Positions 12,161-24,670 are shown, counted from the stretch's first letter. The stretch is 64,000 bases of DNA from Lepus europaeus (GCF_033115175.1 NC_084845.1:2234501-2298500), one strand, 5' to 3'. Program-made: numbers and translations. Notes: a model not told the origin generated them from the sequence alone.

Positions 12161-15100
12161 TCTCTCTATGTCTGCCTTTCAAATAAATTAATCTTAAAAT
12201 AGGAAAAGTCAAATGAAGACACACACACTAACATACACAGTTATATTCTGGAGCTATGAAAACACATAAATCCATTCACTTCTTATACTCTTGAAGCCAC
12301 CTAAGAAGGCACCTGAAGAGGAAAGATATTTTTCTCCGCTTACCTGAGGGAATTTGTAGAGTTCCAACAGCGTCCCTATCTGTGCTGAAATCGCCCCTGT
12401 GTTTCCTGTAATGGCTGCCACAGACTTGCTCTTCCTCACACAGGTGTAATTAGGAATGGCCTTGCCCACTGCAGACAACCAGGTCAGGGTGCTCTCCAGG
12501 GTCTTCCATTCACTATGGATGGCGTTGTAGAGATCGAATCCCAGGGACACGTTGGGTAACAGGTGTGGGTTCCTGTTGACCTCTTCAATGGCAAATATAA
12601 AGGCCAGAAGATACTGGTAACTTTTAGGTTGTAACCTGCAAGGAGGGCATACCCAGGCCTCACAAACTAGTTCATAACATGTTTTTGAAAACATGTCCTG
12701 TACACGAAACATAATCATTCCAAGAAAATCAAATCAGTGTTGAGGGCATTGTGGACAATAATTAAAACTAATAAAAAGGGAAATGTCTTTACCAGATGCA
12801 CTACGATAATTATGGAGAGAATATTTGATGTCCTCTGATCCTTACATTAAAGATAATGTGTCAGTGGAATTAATTCAAAAAGTGCAATTAAACTGACCCA
12901 TAAAACAGCCTTCAAAATACTTCTTTTCCTTTTGAAAACACTAAGCAAATTTGGCCTAGATGGAACACTCCTCAACTTGATTAGGCAATTTATGACAAAC
13001 CCATGTCCAGCATCCTATTGAATGGGGAAAAACTGGAAGCTTTCCCACTGAGATCTGGGTCCAGACAAGGATGCCCACTCTCTCCATTACTATTCAATAT
13101 AGTCCTGGAAGTTTTAGGTAGAGAAATGAGGCAAAAAAAAGGGATTCTGATCGGTAAGGATGAAGTGAATAATTCCTTATTTCCACATGATAGGATTATA
13201 CATATAGGGGAACAAAAATCTCTACTAGGAGAATCTAGAACTCATAAAAGAGTTGGTAAAATAGCAGTATCTATATATACACAAAAAACAACAGCCTTTT
13301 ACACAGAGACAATACCATGGCTAAGAAAGAACTTCTAAGATCCATTACATTCACAAAAGCTATAAAAAATTAAATCCTTGGGATAAATTTAACCAAGGAA
13401 CTCAAAGATATCTAATGAGAATTACTAAACTCCAAAAAAGAAATAGAAGGAGATTTAAAAAATTGAAAAACTTCCATGTTCATAGATTGGAAAAATAAAT
13501 GTCATCAAAATGTCCATTTCTCCAAAAATTATTTTCAGATTGAATGCTATACCATCAAAATATCAATAACATTCTTCTCAGATCTAGAAAAAAATTTGCT
13601 GAAATTCATTTGGAAATATAAGAGGCCTAGGATAACTAAAGCAATCTTATAGAACAAAAAGCCATTCAAAATGGTTAAAAGATCTAAATCTAGGTCCCTA
13701 CACCATCAAATTACTAGAGAGCATTGAAGAAACCCTTCAAGACATTGGCATAGGTGCAGAGTTCCTGGAAATGACCCAAGAGGCACAGGCAATAAAATCC
13801 AAAATTAACATGTGTGATTATATCAAACTGAGAAGCTTCTGTAGAGCGAAAGAAACAGTCAGGAAAGGAAAGAGGCAACCAACAGAATGGGGGAAATTAT
13901 TTGCAAACCATGCAACTGATAATTGATTAATAACCAAAATATATAAAGCAATCAAAAAACTCAGCAATAGTAAAGCAAATAACCCAGTCAAGAAGTGGGC
14001 AAAGGACTCACATAGACATTTCTCAACAAAAAAAAATCCAAATGGCCTACAGACATATGAAAAATGAACAACATCACTAGCCATCAGGGAGATGCAAACC
14101 AAAAGCACAATGAGGTTTCATCTCACCCCAGTAAGAACAGCTTTCATACAGAAATCAACAAACAACAAATGCTGATGAGGATGTAGGGAACGGTACATTC
14201 ATCCAATGTTGGTGGGAATGCAAACTTCTAAAGCCAATATGGAGACAGTTTGGCAATACTTCAGAAATTCGAATATAGCCCTACCATACCACCCAGCCAC
14301 CCCACTCCTCAAAATTTACCCAAAGGAAATGAAATTGGCCAATAATAGAGTCCTCTGCACCTCTATGTTTGTTGCAGCTCAATTCACTATAGACAGGAAA
14401 TGGAGTCAACCTAAATGCCATCATGTATCAGGGATACATTCAAATGCCAGGGCTACATGACTGACACACACTTAATTAAATACAAAAGAGAAGAAATTCA
14501 AGTCACCAGCACTCTGAGAGCAGCCACATGGAGGGAATAAGGAACAGCTAGGATGGAAAGAATGGGCCATCAAAGAAGGATGTACCTTTCTCTGAAGGGA
14601 GGAGAGAACTTCCACTTTGACTATGGCCTCATCTAAATAAGATCGGATTTGGCAAACTCAAAAGGCTTCCATGTCCTTGGAAGCTCGTCACAATAGCCTT
14701 GGGTGATTACTGACATCATAAATAAGAGTGTCAATTGTTAAATGAACAACAGAAGTCACTGTGCACATACTCCCCATGTATGATCTCTGCCCTTAATGTG
14801 TTGTACTATGTGAATTAACGGTATATGTAGTAATTTATACTTTGTGTGTCTGTGTGAGTGCAATGTTGAAATCTTTACTTAATATATACTAAATTGATCT
14901 TCTGTATATAAAGATAATTGAAAATGAATCTTGATGTGAATGGGATGGGAGAGGGAGAGGAAGGTGGGAGGGTAGTTATGGGAGAAAAAGCCCCTATAAT
15001 CCTAAAGTTGTACGTTGGAAATTTATATTTATTAAATAAAGTTTAAAAAAAGAAACAGCTAGGGGAGCAGTGCTGTGTCCTAGCAGGACTTCCAGACACT

Positions 15101-15944
15101 GCAGGTACACAGACCTCTGGCAGGAAGTGTGTAAATGGATTCCAGAGCTTCACAGCTCTAAGGACCTTAGCAGGCGTCTGTTCCTGCTAGTTGCATGATC
15201 TCAGAGGTTGGTCTCTGTGCTAGGTGAGAGCACTGACCACTGGTGAGAAGGGAACTCTGACAATTGCATGATACCCAATGGAAGGGAACTTTTGCTCCAG
15301 GCTCTTCTGCTATCCTATCAGCTGAAGTCTGGCATTTTGTTCTTGACTTGACACCATTTCAGGGATAACCATCAAAGTGAGGCTACAGTTCAAATGACAG
15401 GATCTGAATCTCTCTTTATTTATACCCCTTCATGGGGGAAAGTAAGAACTGTGGGCACGGACTCCAGGCTAAGGAAAGAGGGTTGCATGAATAGAAGTTA
15501 GATAGAACCAAAGCAAGAGGAGTTATTCTCCCTTCACCTTTGTGGAGCCCAAGGCTACTGGGAGCAGCCACAATATTTAAACTTAGCAATGTAGTCCATA
15601 AGGGCAGGAAAGGTGCATGTACATTCATGGTATTTTCTGACCTACAGCACTGTGTCTTTTGACAAAATCATCTGGAGATAAGTAGAGTTGGGTTTTCTAA
15701 AATAAAATAATGGATAAGAAACTTACCTGTCGAAATACAGTTCTTTCAATGCCTTTGGTTTGATAGGGAACTCATAGAGATCTGCATGATGATGAAAAAA
15801 ATAAAGTGGGAAAAACCCTCCAACAATCAGATCCCCGTCCTTGAGCAGGCTGGGCTTCATGCAGTTAAAGCAGGAGAGCATCTCTAAGCTGCCCAGAGAG
15901 AGTGGGAATTGCAGGAGCAGAAGAAGGAAAGGACCAGCCAGCAT
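5581..15944 (-). CDS. Vomeronasal type-2 receptor, gene B (six exons, intact)
   Basis: This is a pheromone-type class C GPCR of vomeronasal sensory neurons. The coding exons on the minus strand are 15944-15727, 12635-12344, 11578-10778, 7895-7668, 6916-6793 and 6488-5581. Together they make 2571 nt, 856 aa plus stop, with matching phases and AG/GT borders throughout. In order the protein has a leucine-rich signal peptide ([13 protein letters not shown]), a Venus-flytrap ectodomain ([26 protein letters not shown]), a cysteine-rich linker ([20 protein letters not shown]) and a 7TM domain ([36 protein letters not shown]). The length is normal for V2Rs. I chose the ATG at 15944 because it starts directly at the signal peptide; an in-frame ATG at 15986 would add 14 residues. 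I see no stop or frameshift. Introns carry a recent L1 and several SINEs. V2R membership is clear, but the subfamily is not resolved. Confidence 0.9.
6793..6916 (-). CDS. Gene B exon 5: cysteine-rich linker
   Basis: This 124-nt exon, the canonical V2R size, lies between TTTTAG and GTACAG. It encodes [18 protein letters not shown] through [10 protein letters not shown] and has the even cysteine spacing of the class C linker. Confidence 0.92.
7243..7636 (-). repeat. C-repeat SINE, intron 4 of gene B
   Basis: This reverse-strand SINE has a GA-rich stretch (7319-7380). Its 5' end lies about 30 bp from the exon 4 donor. Gene D carries the same insertion at 47870-48245, so it is ancestral to both. 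Confidence 0.8.
7668..7895 (-). CDS. Gene B exon 4: membrane-proximal flytrap lobe
   Basis: This 228-nt exon (76 codons) runs from [18 protein letters not shown] to [12 protein letters not shown]. The acceptor follows a pyrimidine tract ending TTTTAAG. The donor GAG|GTTGGT is weak but shared with gene D, and both phases are 0. Confidence 0.88.
8128..9924 (-). mobile_element. 5'-truncated L1 in intron 3 of gene B, with target-site duplication
   Basis: A poly-T start (about 8128-8160) leads, on the minus strand, back to the L1 3' untranslated region and the end of ORF2 (9605-9924 encodes [20 protein letters not shown] on the minus strand). The direct repeat TGTGTCTCATTGTCTATT brackets it at 8110-8127 and 9925-9942. 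Gene D at the matching place (about 47390) has no L1 and one copy of a similar target. It is therefore a fairly recent insertion specific to gene B. Confidence 0.88.
10110..10330 (+). repeat. MLT1-like LTR relic, intron 3 of gene B
   Basis: This is the reverse-complement counterpart of the relics in introns of A and D (CTACCATT/GACTTCTCTTT-like erosion). It is a broken old LTR. Family assignment is tentative. Confidence 0.45.
10778..11578 (-). CDS. Gene B exon 3: main ligand-binding exon
   Basis: This is an 801-nt open exon (267 codons) from CTCTAG|CTCACC to CAG|GTACTA. It differs from A and D in the stretch encoding [18 protein letters not shown] and [17 protein letters not shown], which gives gene B its own version of part of the binding domain. 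Confidence 0.92.
11874..12200 (+). repeat. C-repeat SINE with long (TC)n tract, intron 2 of gene B
   Basis: This is a plus-strand SINE body (GGGAAGATGGCCCAAGTCCT) with a (TC)n microsatellite at about 12105-12160 and an AAATAAATTAATCTT tail. It is the counterpart of 88-405 in gene A. Confidence 0.8.
12344..12635 (-). CDS. Gene B exon 2: N-terminal flytrap lobe
   Basis: This 292-nt exon completes a split AG|G codon from exon 1 and ends [15 protein letters not shown]. It contains the V2R signature [20 protein letters not shown]. Confidence 0.92.
12935..15055 (+). mobile_element. Degenerate L1 fragment, intron 1 of gene B
   Basis: It starts in the reverse-transcriptase part of ORF2 ([20 protein letters not shown] near 13055-13120) and continues through the ORF2 C-terminal region (about 14200-14400, [20 protein letters not shown]) into the G-rich 3' end and the tail AAATAAAGTTTAAAAAAAG at about 15055. 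Many stops and gaps are present, including several frame changes within ORF2, so it is dead. It is in sense orientation on plus and antisense to gene B. Confidence 0.8.
15056..15726. other. Intron 1 of gene B, unique sequence
   Basis: Beyond splice-site context next to exon 1 I see no gene, repeat family or motif here. Confidence 0.5.
15727..15944 (-). CDS. Gene B exon 1: signal peptide and N-terminus
   Basis: It begins [19 protein letters not shown], a strong signal peptide, followed by [20 protein letters not shown], the typical V2R N-terminal motif. It ends GACAG|GTAAGT, leaving a two-base split codon. Confidence 0.85.
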
Positions 15945-16544
15945 GCCCAACTTGTCTTTAGAGACCACAGCCAGAGATGCAGGCATGTGGTCAAGCAGGT
16001 GCAGGTGGAGCTCACGTTAACTACCCTGGGCTGGGATGAAGCAGCAGGTGCCCAACACACAGCTGTAGATACAGAGAGCAATGTGTGTCAGACCATTATC
16101 CAGGCTGGGCAGTCCTGAGTACAGGATGTAGGAGTATTTAAGACATGAATATTTCTTAGCACCTTAATGGCACTTGGATATTAGGTAGTCATCTTGCAAA
16201 CTTCCACCAGCTAAGAGACCATGGGACCATGTTTGCCCTGAGGTCATGCATCTGCGTCTTGGTTCTCAGTGAAAAACACAAGTGAAAAAATATGTTTGGT
16301 GTTTGCCATACCATGTCTTCCTGTGTCAATGTCATTAGACCCTTGGGCATCAAGACTTGAGGACTGTGGCTCCCCTGAGCCAGAGGCTGTTTGGCCATGT
16401 TGTGTCCTTAAAAGGTCCAAACCATGTTTTGGTTTTGAAGGGTCTTGAGTAAAGTGAGAGGGCTGGAGGCCTCCAAGCTCAGCAGAGAACTCAGCATCCC
16501 ACTCTCTGGGTCAAGGTTAAGGGCATGTGTGAGCCAAGGCTGGC
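15945..16544 (-). promoter_or_regulatory. Upstream region of gene B (shared with gene D)
   Basis: This stretch directly 5' of exon 1 aligns by eye with about 37366-37980 upstream of gene D, in the same relation to the start codon. It should contain the 5' UTR and promoter of these receptors. I could not fix a TATA box or transcription start. Confidence 0.4.
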
Positions 16545-16935
16545 CTCACACCCAAAGTGTCTCAGTCTACTCTGGTCACTACAAGAAAATACCAGGAGAC
16601 AGGAAGCTTAGAAAGGCAGAGAGTTATTGCCACCTGTTCTAGAGACTTGATTGCTGGGAGCCGTTGTGCCCCATGCGGGCTGGAGCCTGGATTCACTGAT
16701 GGTGCCATCTCACTGTGCCCGCACTCGGTGGTAAGGGTCACAAGCTCCCAGAAGCCTGAATTTTCAGGGCAAGACCCTCACTCACGACCTAATCAGGACT
16801 TCTACCAGTATATGCAAGTTAGGATTTTTACATATGAGTTTGAGGGACACAATCATTTAGACAATAGTACAAGATGCATTGCAGTCCCACAGAAATCCAC
16901 TTCGTTTCTGTTCCCAGAGCTGCTGTGTTGATGTA
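16545..16935 (-). repeat. MLT1-like LTR relic upstream of gene B
   Basis: The sequence GTCTACTCTGGTCACTACAA and what follows reads as the antisense of an MLT1-type LTR 3' end on the plus strand, so the LTR points toward gene B. The orthologous relic lies upstream of gene D at about 37010-37365. It is an old, broken LTR; the name is tentative. Confidence 0.5.
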
Positions 16936-18330
16936 AGGAAATGGGCTTCCAATAGGCCATGGTCAGTTAGGAGAGAAACATAATTTTCTCTTCATTTTCT
17001 TTTAACTTTCTGTGTCCTTGACATTGCTTATAAAGAAAGTGTTGGCTGTAAACACACCATTTTGTCAGCTGGGTGATCTTTATGTTGTGTGTGCCGTTGT
17101 AGTTTCCATGGCTGGAATATTTCTCTGAGTGTCACAGTATGAGCACATGTTCATCTAACACTCACTGGTGTTAACTTTGATGCCTGTGACAAGGTGCTGT
17201 CCCATTTCTCTATCTATTTCTTTCATTTTCTATTATTTCATAATTTTTCCCTGGCAATACATAGTCAGTCTATGAGGAGGCCATTGAAGAGATCTAACCA
17301 TCCTACCATTCATCAAAGATCTAAGACCACATTTTTGTAAAGATTTTATTTATTTTATATGAGAGGTAGATTTACAGACAGTGAGAGAGAGGAGGAGGAG
17401 GACCACACTGTTGTATGTTGGCTTCCATTCTGCCCTTAGTTTTTCCTTAGTCTGCTGATGACCACTGGATATTAAGGCAGATGTTTCCAGTCTTAATAAG
17501 CTGCGTGTCAGACCATGGAGCAGGACACTCAGTTCCTGAATGAAATGTAATGTCTTGTAGTCTTCCTAGATATCCTGGAATTGCTCAGTTATAACATAGA
17601 ATAACATTTGTGACACCTTTAAGACTTCTCTGATTTCATTTAGAATCCCCGCTCTGTGTGCAGTGAGAGCTGTGGCCCAGGATTCGGGAAAACTCACCAG
17701 GAGGGACAGGCTGCCTGTTGCTTTGACTGCATCCCTTGTCCAGAGAATGAGATTTCTAATGAGACAGGTACAGAATAAAAAGATTTCATTTGGGTTAACT
17801 TGAGCTCAAATTTAATGAAGCTTGGGGCTACCACATTGGACCTGAAAACCTTAAATACAGTGTTGTTTTCTGGTTGCAAGTCTTGTGGCACAAGAACTTG
17901 GAGTAGGCTATGTGCTGTTGCCTTTGGTTTCTCTCTGCCCTGCGACAACCTTGTGCCCTTGTCTCCTCTCGGTCATGTTGGACGTGTGAAGAACACGAAT
18001 GACTGCTAAATCCAGCCTGTTCATCCCCTTTGATTGTCCCTCCCCCCACCATGACATTTTCAGACAGCCAGGTATAATTACTCCTGATTCTGTTCATTTA
18101 TGTCCTTTTTTCAACCAGTCTACTTGGCCTCAGTCACAATTTCCCTTACAACAGATTTCCATAGTTCACAGAGAATACAGGTATATTTATGATAATGGGA
18201 AAATACTGCTTAATCTGCTCATTATTATGCTATTACAGTTTATAACGTAGGGATTTTCCTTTGGAGGTATGGAAAAATATCCCATTCTTCATTCTCTCTT
18301 CAGAGAACAAACAAGTAAGGAAAAAGAGAG

Positions 18331-18589
18331 GGGCTGGCACTGTGGTACAGCATGTTAAAACCCTGGCCTGAAGTGCCGGCATCCCATGTGGGCACTGGTT
18401 CTAGTCCTGGCTGCTCCTCTTCTGATCCAGCTCTCGGCTATGGCCTTGGAAAGCAGTAGAAGATGGCCCAAGTCCTTGGGTCCCTGCACCCTTGTGGGAG
18501 ACCCGGAAGAAGCTCCTGGCTCCTTGCTTAGGATCGGCACATCTCAAGCCGTTTCAGCCATCTGAGGAGTGAACCAGCCAATGGAAGAC

Positions 18590-18633
<44 letters not shown>

Positions 18634-18668
18634 CTCTGTCTTTCAAATAAACAAAATAAATCTAAAAA
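18331..18668 (+). repeat. C-repeat SINE, intron 5 of gene C
   Basis: This is a complete plus-strand SINE from GGGGCTGGCACTGTGGTAC to a (CT)n stretch (18590-18630) and the tail CAAATAAACAAAATAAATCT. Confidence 0.85.
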
Positions 18669-19239
18669 AAGAAAAAGAAAAACAAGAAATAAAATGTGTA
18701 CAGTGAAGTAAGCATGGAGATCATGTAAACTACATATTTATATTTCTTAGCCTGTAAATGTAAAAATTTGTTAAAGTGTAGTTTTTCCTAATCAATTAAA
18801 ACACAAAGATAGAATACACATTTTATCACTATTATTTAATATTTTTCCAGAAAATCTATATAACACACACTATAGAGAAAGGGAGCAAGAATCCCAATTA
18901 CAAGATGATAAAATTACCATTTCCCAAATTCAAAACCAAGAGAATCAAACTAATAGCAATTGGAATTAGCATTAGAGACCACGTAGGTTTTTACTTACTC
19001 AATCAGTATAATACATACAGGTTCATATTATATGAGTAATAGATTTGATTTTAAATATTGGAGAAAAATGATTCCAGTGCTATAACAATAAAACTATAGC
19101 AATTTTCAGAATAAAATTGATTGCTCAAATTTGCTAGTGATTGTAAAATGAAAAATTAATCATGATGAGGGTAATGTACACTTTATTGCTATAACCAAAG
19201 CTCGAGACTAAGAGAGCAAGAGTGAGACAGAGAGATTTT

Positions 19240-19269
19240 AAAATTTTCATAGATTAATTTACTTATTCG

Positions 19270-19317
<48 letters not shown>

Positions 19318-19592
19318 CAGTCTTCCATCAACTTGTTTATTCCCCAAGTGATCCCAATGACCCAGGTTGGTTTAGGTTGAAATCGAGTCCAGAAGCACAT
19401 CTGAATCTCCCACCTTGGGAGAATTCTTCTGCTGCTTTTCCAGGTCTATTAGCAACAAGCAGAATCCAAAGTGGAGAACAAGAGCATTCTCAACAAGAGA
19501 ATCCAAAGTTCAAGACAGGACTTGAACTGGTGCTCTGATATGGAATGCTGGCCTCACAGGCAGCAGCTTAACCTGCCATGAACTCTAGCCCC
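19240..19592 (-). repeat. C-repeat SINE, intron 5 of gene C
   Basis: This is a reverse SINE with a (GA)n tract at 19273-19312 and the eroded 5' end ...AACTCTAGCCCC. Confidence 0.75.
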
Positions 19593-20902
19593 AGAAGACT
19601 TAGAAATATTGTCCATGTAATTTTTCTTTAGATGCTGTATTATTATGGCAATGCAGCTAAATCTGAATATTTTAGGTGCCAGGGATGAGAGATTGCAGGG
19701 AATCACTGCCAGCCAAATAATGCCCTGCCTGTCTCACCAGATGTGGAGCAGTGTGTGCGCTGTCTAGACGACCAGTACCCAAATCCTGCACGAGATCGGT
19801 GCCTGCCCAAGGTCGTGGTGTTCCTGGCCTATGAAGACCCGTTAGGAGCAGCACTGGCCGGGGTGGCTCTTTGCTTCTCTGTGCTCACTGCTCTGGTACT
19901 CGGGCTGTTTGTGAAGCACAGAAACACTCCCCTAGTCAAGGCCAATAACCGCAACCTCAGCTACACCCTGCTCGCCTCCCTCTGTCTGTGCTTCCTCTGC
20001 TCCCTGCTTTTCCTTGGCCGTCCCAACACAGCCACCTGCATCCTCCAGCAGACCACGTTTGCCATCGTGTTCACAGTGGCTGTGTCCACCATCTTGGCTA
20101 AAACCATCACCGTGGTCCTGGCGTTCAAGGCCACGGCACCGGGGAAGAGGATGAGGCAGTGGTTGGTGTCCGGGGCACCTAACTCCGTCATTCCCACCTG
20201 CTCCCTCCTCCAAGTGATGCTCTGTGGAATCTGGCTGGGAACGTGTCCTCCCTTCATTGACACAGACACACATGCTGAGCCTCAGCAGCTCCTGGTCCTG
20301 TGCAACAAGGGCTCTGCCACTCTCTTCTACCTCGTGCTGGGATACCTGGGCTCCCTGGCTCTGGGCAGCTTCTCAGTGGCTTTCTTGGCCAGGAGTCTGC
20401 CTGATACATTCAATGAAGCCAAACACTTGACGTTCAGCATGCTGGTGTTCTGTAGTGTGTGGGTGACCTTCATTCCCGTGTATAATAGCACCAAGGGGAA
20501 GGTCATGGTGGCTGTGGAGGTCTTCTCCATCTTGGCCTCCAGTGCCGGACTCCTGGGCTGCATCTTTGCCCCCAAGTGCTACATCCTTCTGATCCGGCCG
20601 AACAGGAATGTTTTACGAGGAATAAAGGAGAAAGCAAGGTCTAGGGGACTATAAGCAGACTGCGCATTTACTCCTGAGTTATATAAAAGGAAAGTAAGGG
20701 CCTGCATCTAACCACACCACCCTAGTACACGTGACCGAGATAGAACGGAACACTGCACCTTCTCATTGGACACAAGGCTCTCCTTTGTTTCTGTAACAGC
20801 TCAGGGCACTCTAACCTTTCTTTTCACCCTGAATATTATGTCAGTGTTTTACATTTTAGACTGTGTAAATTTAATTTTCAATAACAACCTAAAATTTCTA
20901 AT

Positions 20903-21262
20903 CTTTTTTTTTAAATTTTTAAATTTTTTTTGACAGGCAGAGTGGACAGTGAGAGAGAGAAACAGAGAGAAAGGTCTTCCTTTGCCGTTGGTTCACCCTC
21001 CAATGGCTGCCGTGGCCGGAGTGCTACAGCCGGCGCATTGCGCTGATCCAAAGGCAGGAGCCAGGTGCTTATCCTGGTCTCCCATGGGGTGCAGGGCCCA
21101 AGTGCTTGGGCCATCCTCCACTGCACTCCTGGGCCATAGCAGAGAGCTGGCCTGGAAGAGGGGCAACCAGGACAGAATCCAGCACCCCGACCGGGACTAG
21201 AACCCGGTGTGCTGGTGCTGCTAGGCGGAGGATTAGCCTGTTGAGCCACGGCGCCGGGTTAA
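20903..21262 (-). repeat. Young-type C-repeat SINE
   Basis: This reverse-strand SINE is of the subfamily with GCCGTTGGTTCACCCTCCAATGG internally and a CCGGGACTAGAACCC B-box complement. It is better preserved than most SINEs here. It interrupts the 3' flank of gene C. Confidence 0.85.
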
Positions 21263-21325
21263 AATGTCTAATGTTGTCACATAAGCTACTTCTAAAGTGC
21301 CTTTGTGGAGTAAATCAATGTATGG

Positions 21326-22000
<675 letters not shown>

Positions 22001-23387
22001 CCAAGCTAACACCTGTGTCTTGGAGAAAGTCTTCAGGACTCTAATACAAGTGAGAATACATTCGCTTAGAGGTTATCCTATGTCAGAAAATTTCTATCCC
22101 AAGAAACATTTTATGGTTGTAAATAGTTTAACCATGGCTGCCTAAGCAGCAGAGGGAGAAAGGAAAAAGATGTTTAATATGTTTCAGAATCACATTTTCT
22201 AACCACATTGTAATAATCTTAACAAAAGCCTCAAGTTTTCTTGGATAGAAAACAAAAAGCCAAATTACTCTGTTTATTTAAAAAAATCAGAATTACCATG
22301 GATGATAATGAATAGCTGCCAAAAGATGCACCCAGACCTACCCCCAGAGGAATCTTTACAGCCAAGGTCATGTATCTACATGAAACCTGAAAGACTATAT
22401 CAAATACACATTAAATGTATTATTCAAGACTGCCAAGCACCCAGGAAATGGAAGAACGAAATAAAGACAGAGAGTGAGGGTAGTCCAGTCCAGGAATCTT
22501 AGTTTTAATTACTTTGTGGTTCAGGAGCGGTCTACGTTTGGGAGTGTTTCTTAATTGGGGTTATCAGGAATTCCATGGCAGACAAATGCTGGTTGCCTAC
22601 CCAGCACCCATGCCCTCTTCCCCTTAATGGAAGCGCCTGCCTTGCCTTAGTCTGAAAATATCAGATACTAACTTTGTAGTGTGTGCAGCTTCAAGTGGCC
22701 ATATGCCCCCCGGTGTTGGCCAGTGTGGTCTGCTGAGGGTTTGGGAAAAGATTTCTCATTCAGAAGAGATGTGTTGGAAGACTCCTTTTCTCACTTCTTG
22801 CTTGTAAACATCTTGCTATGCGAGTGTGATGCCTGCAGCTATCTTGGAACCAGGAGGAGAAAACAGGATTCAGACAAGCTGACCCAGATAAACAACACTC
22901 AGCTAGAACTGCTTCTTTGGTGACTTGTTATAGGAAAACTAAACCTTTATTGGTGAAATTTCTGTTACTTGTGTATTTTGTAAACTCGTAACCAATAGCA
23001 TACTAAGTAAAATTTTACTTTATTATGATTGATAAAAGTGGCCTGAAGATACCTACTGTTTTGAATTTTACATTTTTTTTCTTTGTGGCTCAATACAGGA
23101 TTGATTTTTGTGTATGTTCCATGAACATTGAGAAAATACATATTTTAGGGTACACATTTCTAATAAGTATCAAGCCACTGAATTATAATGATAAAATTCT
23201 CCCATGTTTTACATAATTTGAATTACAGGCTCGGAATTTCTTAAAATTGAAGTTTTTTGAACCTAGATCTTGAACTTCCAGAGACATTTGCTTTTTAATT
23301 TATGTTCTTTGCCTATAAAATACATTACTAACCCTTCATTATGAATCGTAGGTTTTATAATTACATAATAACCAATTTTGCCTATCA
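22001..23387. other. Stretch 3' of the zinc-finger remnant
   Basis: AT-rich sequence with no coding exon or recognised repeat. It could be the former 3' UTR of the zinc-finger gene, but I have no direct sign such as a preserved poly(A) site. Confidence 0.35.
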
Positions 23388-23572
23388 CAGAGGTTTGCCA
23401 GCCAAATCCAGCCTGCTGCGTCTTTGATGAATAAAGTCTTACTGGAACACAGCCATGTTCATTTGTTTATCGTCTGCATCTGCACAGCTACATCACAAAT
23501 GAGTAGGCACAGCAGTTTACATGACCACAAAAGCATATTTAGTCTCTGACTCTTAAAGTTTGCCAACCCTTG
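23388..23572. mobile_element. Ancient hAT-type non-autonomous DNA transposon
   Basis: This 185-bp element has inverted ends CAGAGGTTTGCCAGCC and GTTTGCCAACCCTTG. It is flanked by imperfect 8-bp direct repeats (GCCTATCA and GCCTAGAG), the target size of hAT elements. The interior (GTCTTACTGGAACACAGCCA) is typical of a common mammalian MER-class hAT. I do not give the exact name. Confidence 0.65.
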
Positions 23573-24595
23573 GCCTAGAGCAGTTCTTTTGGTACCTGAT
23601 GTTTGTTTGCCTGGTACACTTGCCCATCCATTTGTTTTCAGCTTGTCACTTGATCTGAGTTATTTCTTATTAAAGAAAAAAATTAACTGAGTTTTAAAAC
23701 TCAAAGGATTAATTGGAATTTCCACTGTGCCCTTAGGATAGTGGTTATCTCCCCATCTTAATAGTCATTATTTGATCAGAATGACCTCACACTTTCTAAC
23801 ACACTGAATTTTATTGGCTACTCTCTTGCCAGAAGAAACCAATCTTAGATTTCCTTTCCTTCTTTCACCAAAAGTTTGGTCCTTCTCAATGGTGCCAAGT
23901 CAGTATAAATGAGGAAAAGGTTAAAGGACAAATGAAAGAGTTAACCTACAGGTGGGTGAGGAGATGAACAGACTAGGCTCTCAAGAAGTACAAAAGGGAG
24001 TTTGGGCTGCGGAGGATGTGACTAATGGCAAGTCAGGAACAGATAGGTGCTGGAGCTGGTTGTGTGCCTGATAATGGTATTTTGTTAATCACGGATGTCA
24101 ACATAGTTCATTGAAAAAGCTGCTTGATGGTTTTATCGTTAGGAGGCAATAGCGGGATATTATTTGTCTGGCGTGTGAAAGGTGAAAAATACTGTGTTAG
24201 GAGCTTTCAGTGTTTTGTTGACTGGGACGAGGCCTGTTCAGCCTAGATGGCAGTGCTTCCTGTGCTCTTAGTTATTTGTACCCCTTTACAGTCTGTTACA
24301 ATAAATTCAGTCCTCTGGTCATGCTGCCTGGGCTAATCATTGCTGGTCCTATTTTTCAATGTTTTCCAGTTTCAGTTCATATGCTGTTTCTGGACTAATT
24401 TCTTAGTTATTCATAGTTATTCAGTAAATGGTCATTTGTGACTCTATATTCCAGCAGTTTCTTGCACAATCAGAAGTTATATCTTAGGTGAGAACAACAG
24501 TCTTGGACTGCAGGGTTTTTTTGTTATTACTCTACAGATGTCATGTCAATAAATTCAGGCTTCTTGTCTTGGAGAAGCCCAGAAGTTATCTCGGC
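23573..24595. other. Unique intergenic sequence
   Basis: No coding exon, RNA gene or recognised repeat seen. Confidence 0.4.
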
Positions 24596-24670
24596 CTATG
24601 TAGGTATATTTGTTTCCTATTGCTAATATAACAAAGAATGCAAATTTAATGGCTTAGAACATATTCATTG

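Larger units (their letters stand above)
17644..20654 (+). pseudogene. V2R gene C, 5'-truncated (exons 5 and 6 only)
   Basis: Exon 5 (17644-17767, 124 nt) encodes [20 protein letters not shown] through [10 protein letters not shown], with an AG acceptor and GTACAG donor. Exon 6 (19741-20654, 914 nt) encodes [19 protein letters not shown], all seven transmembrane segments and ...KEKARSRGL-stop. Both exons are open and in matching phase. No exon 1-4 is present between gene B's upstream region and exon 5, so the copy has no ectodomain or signal peptide and is probably a partial duplicate. The 3' flank to about 20890 matches that of gene D. It lies head-to-head with gene B. A hidden alternative 5' exon cannot be excluded, but none is visible. 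Confidence 0.85.
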
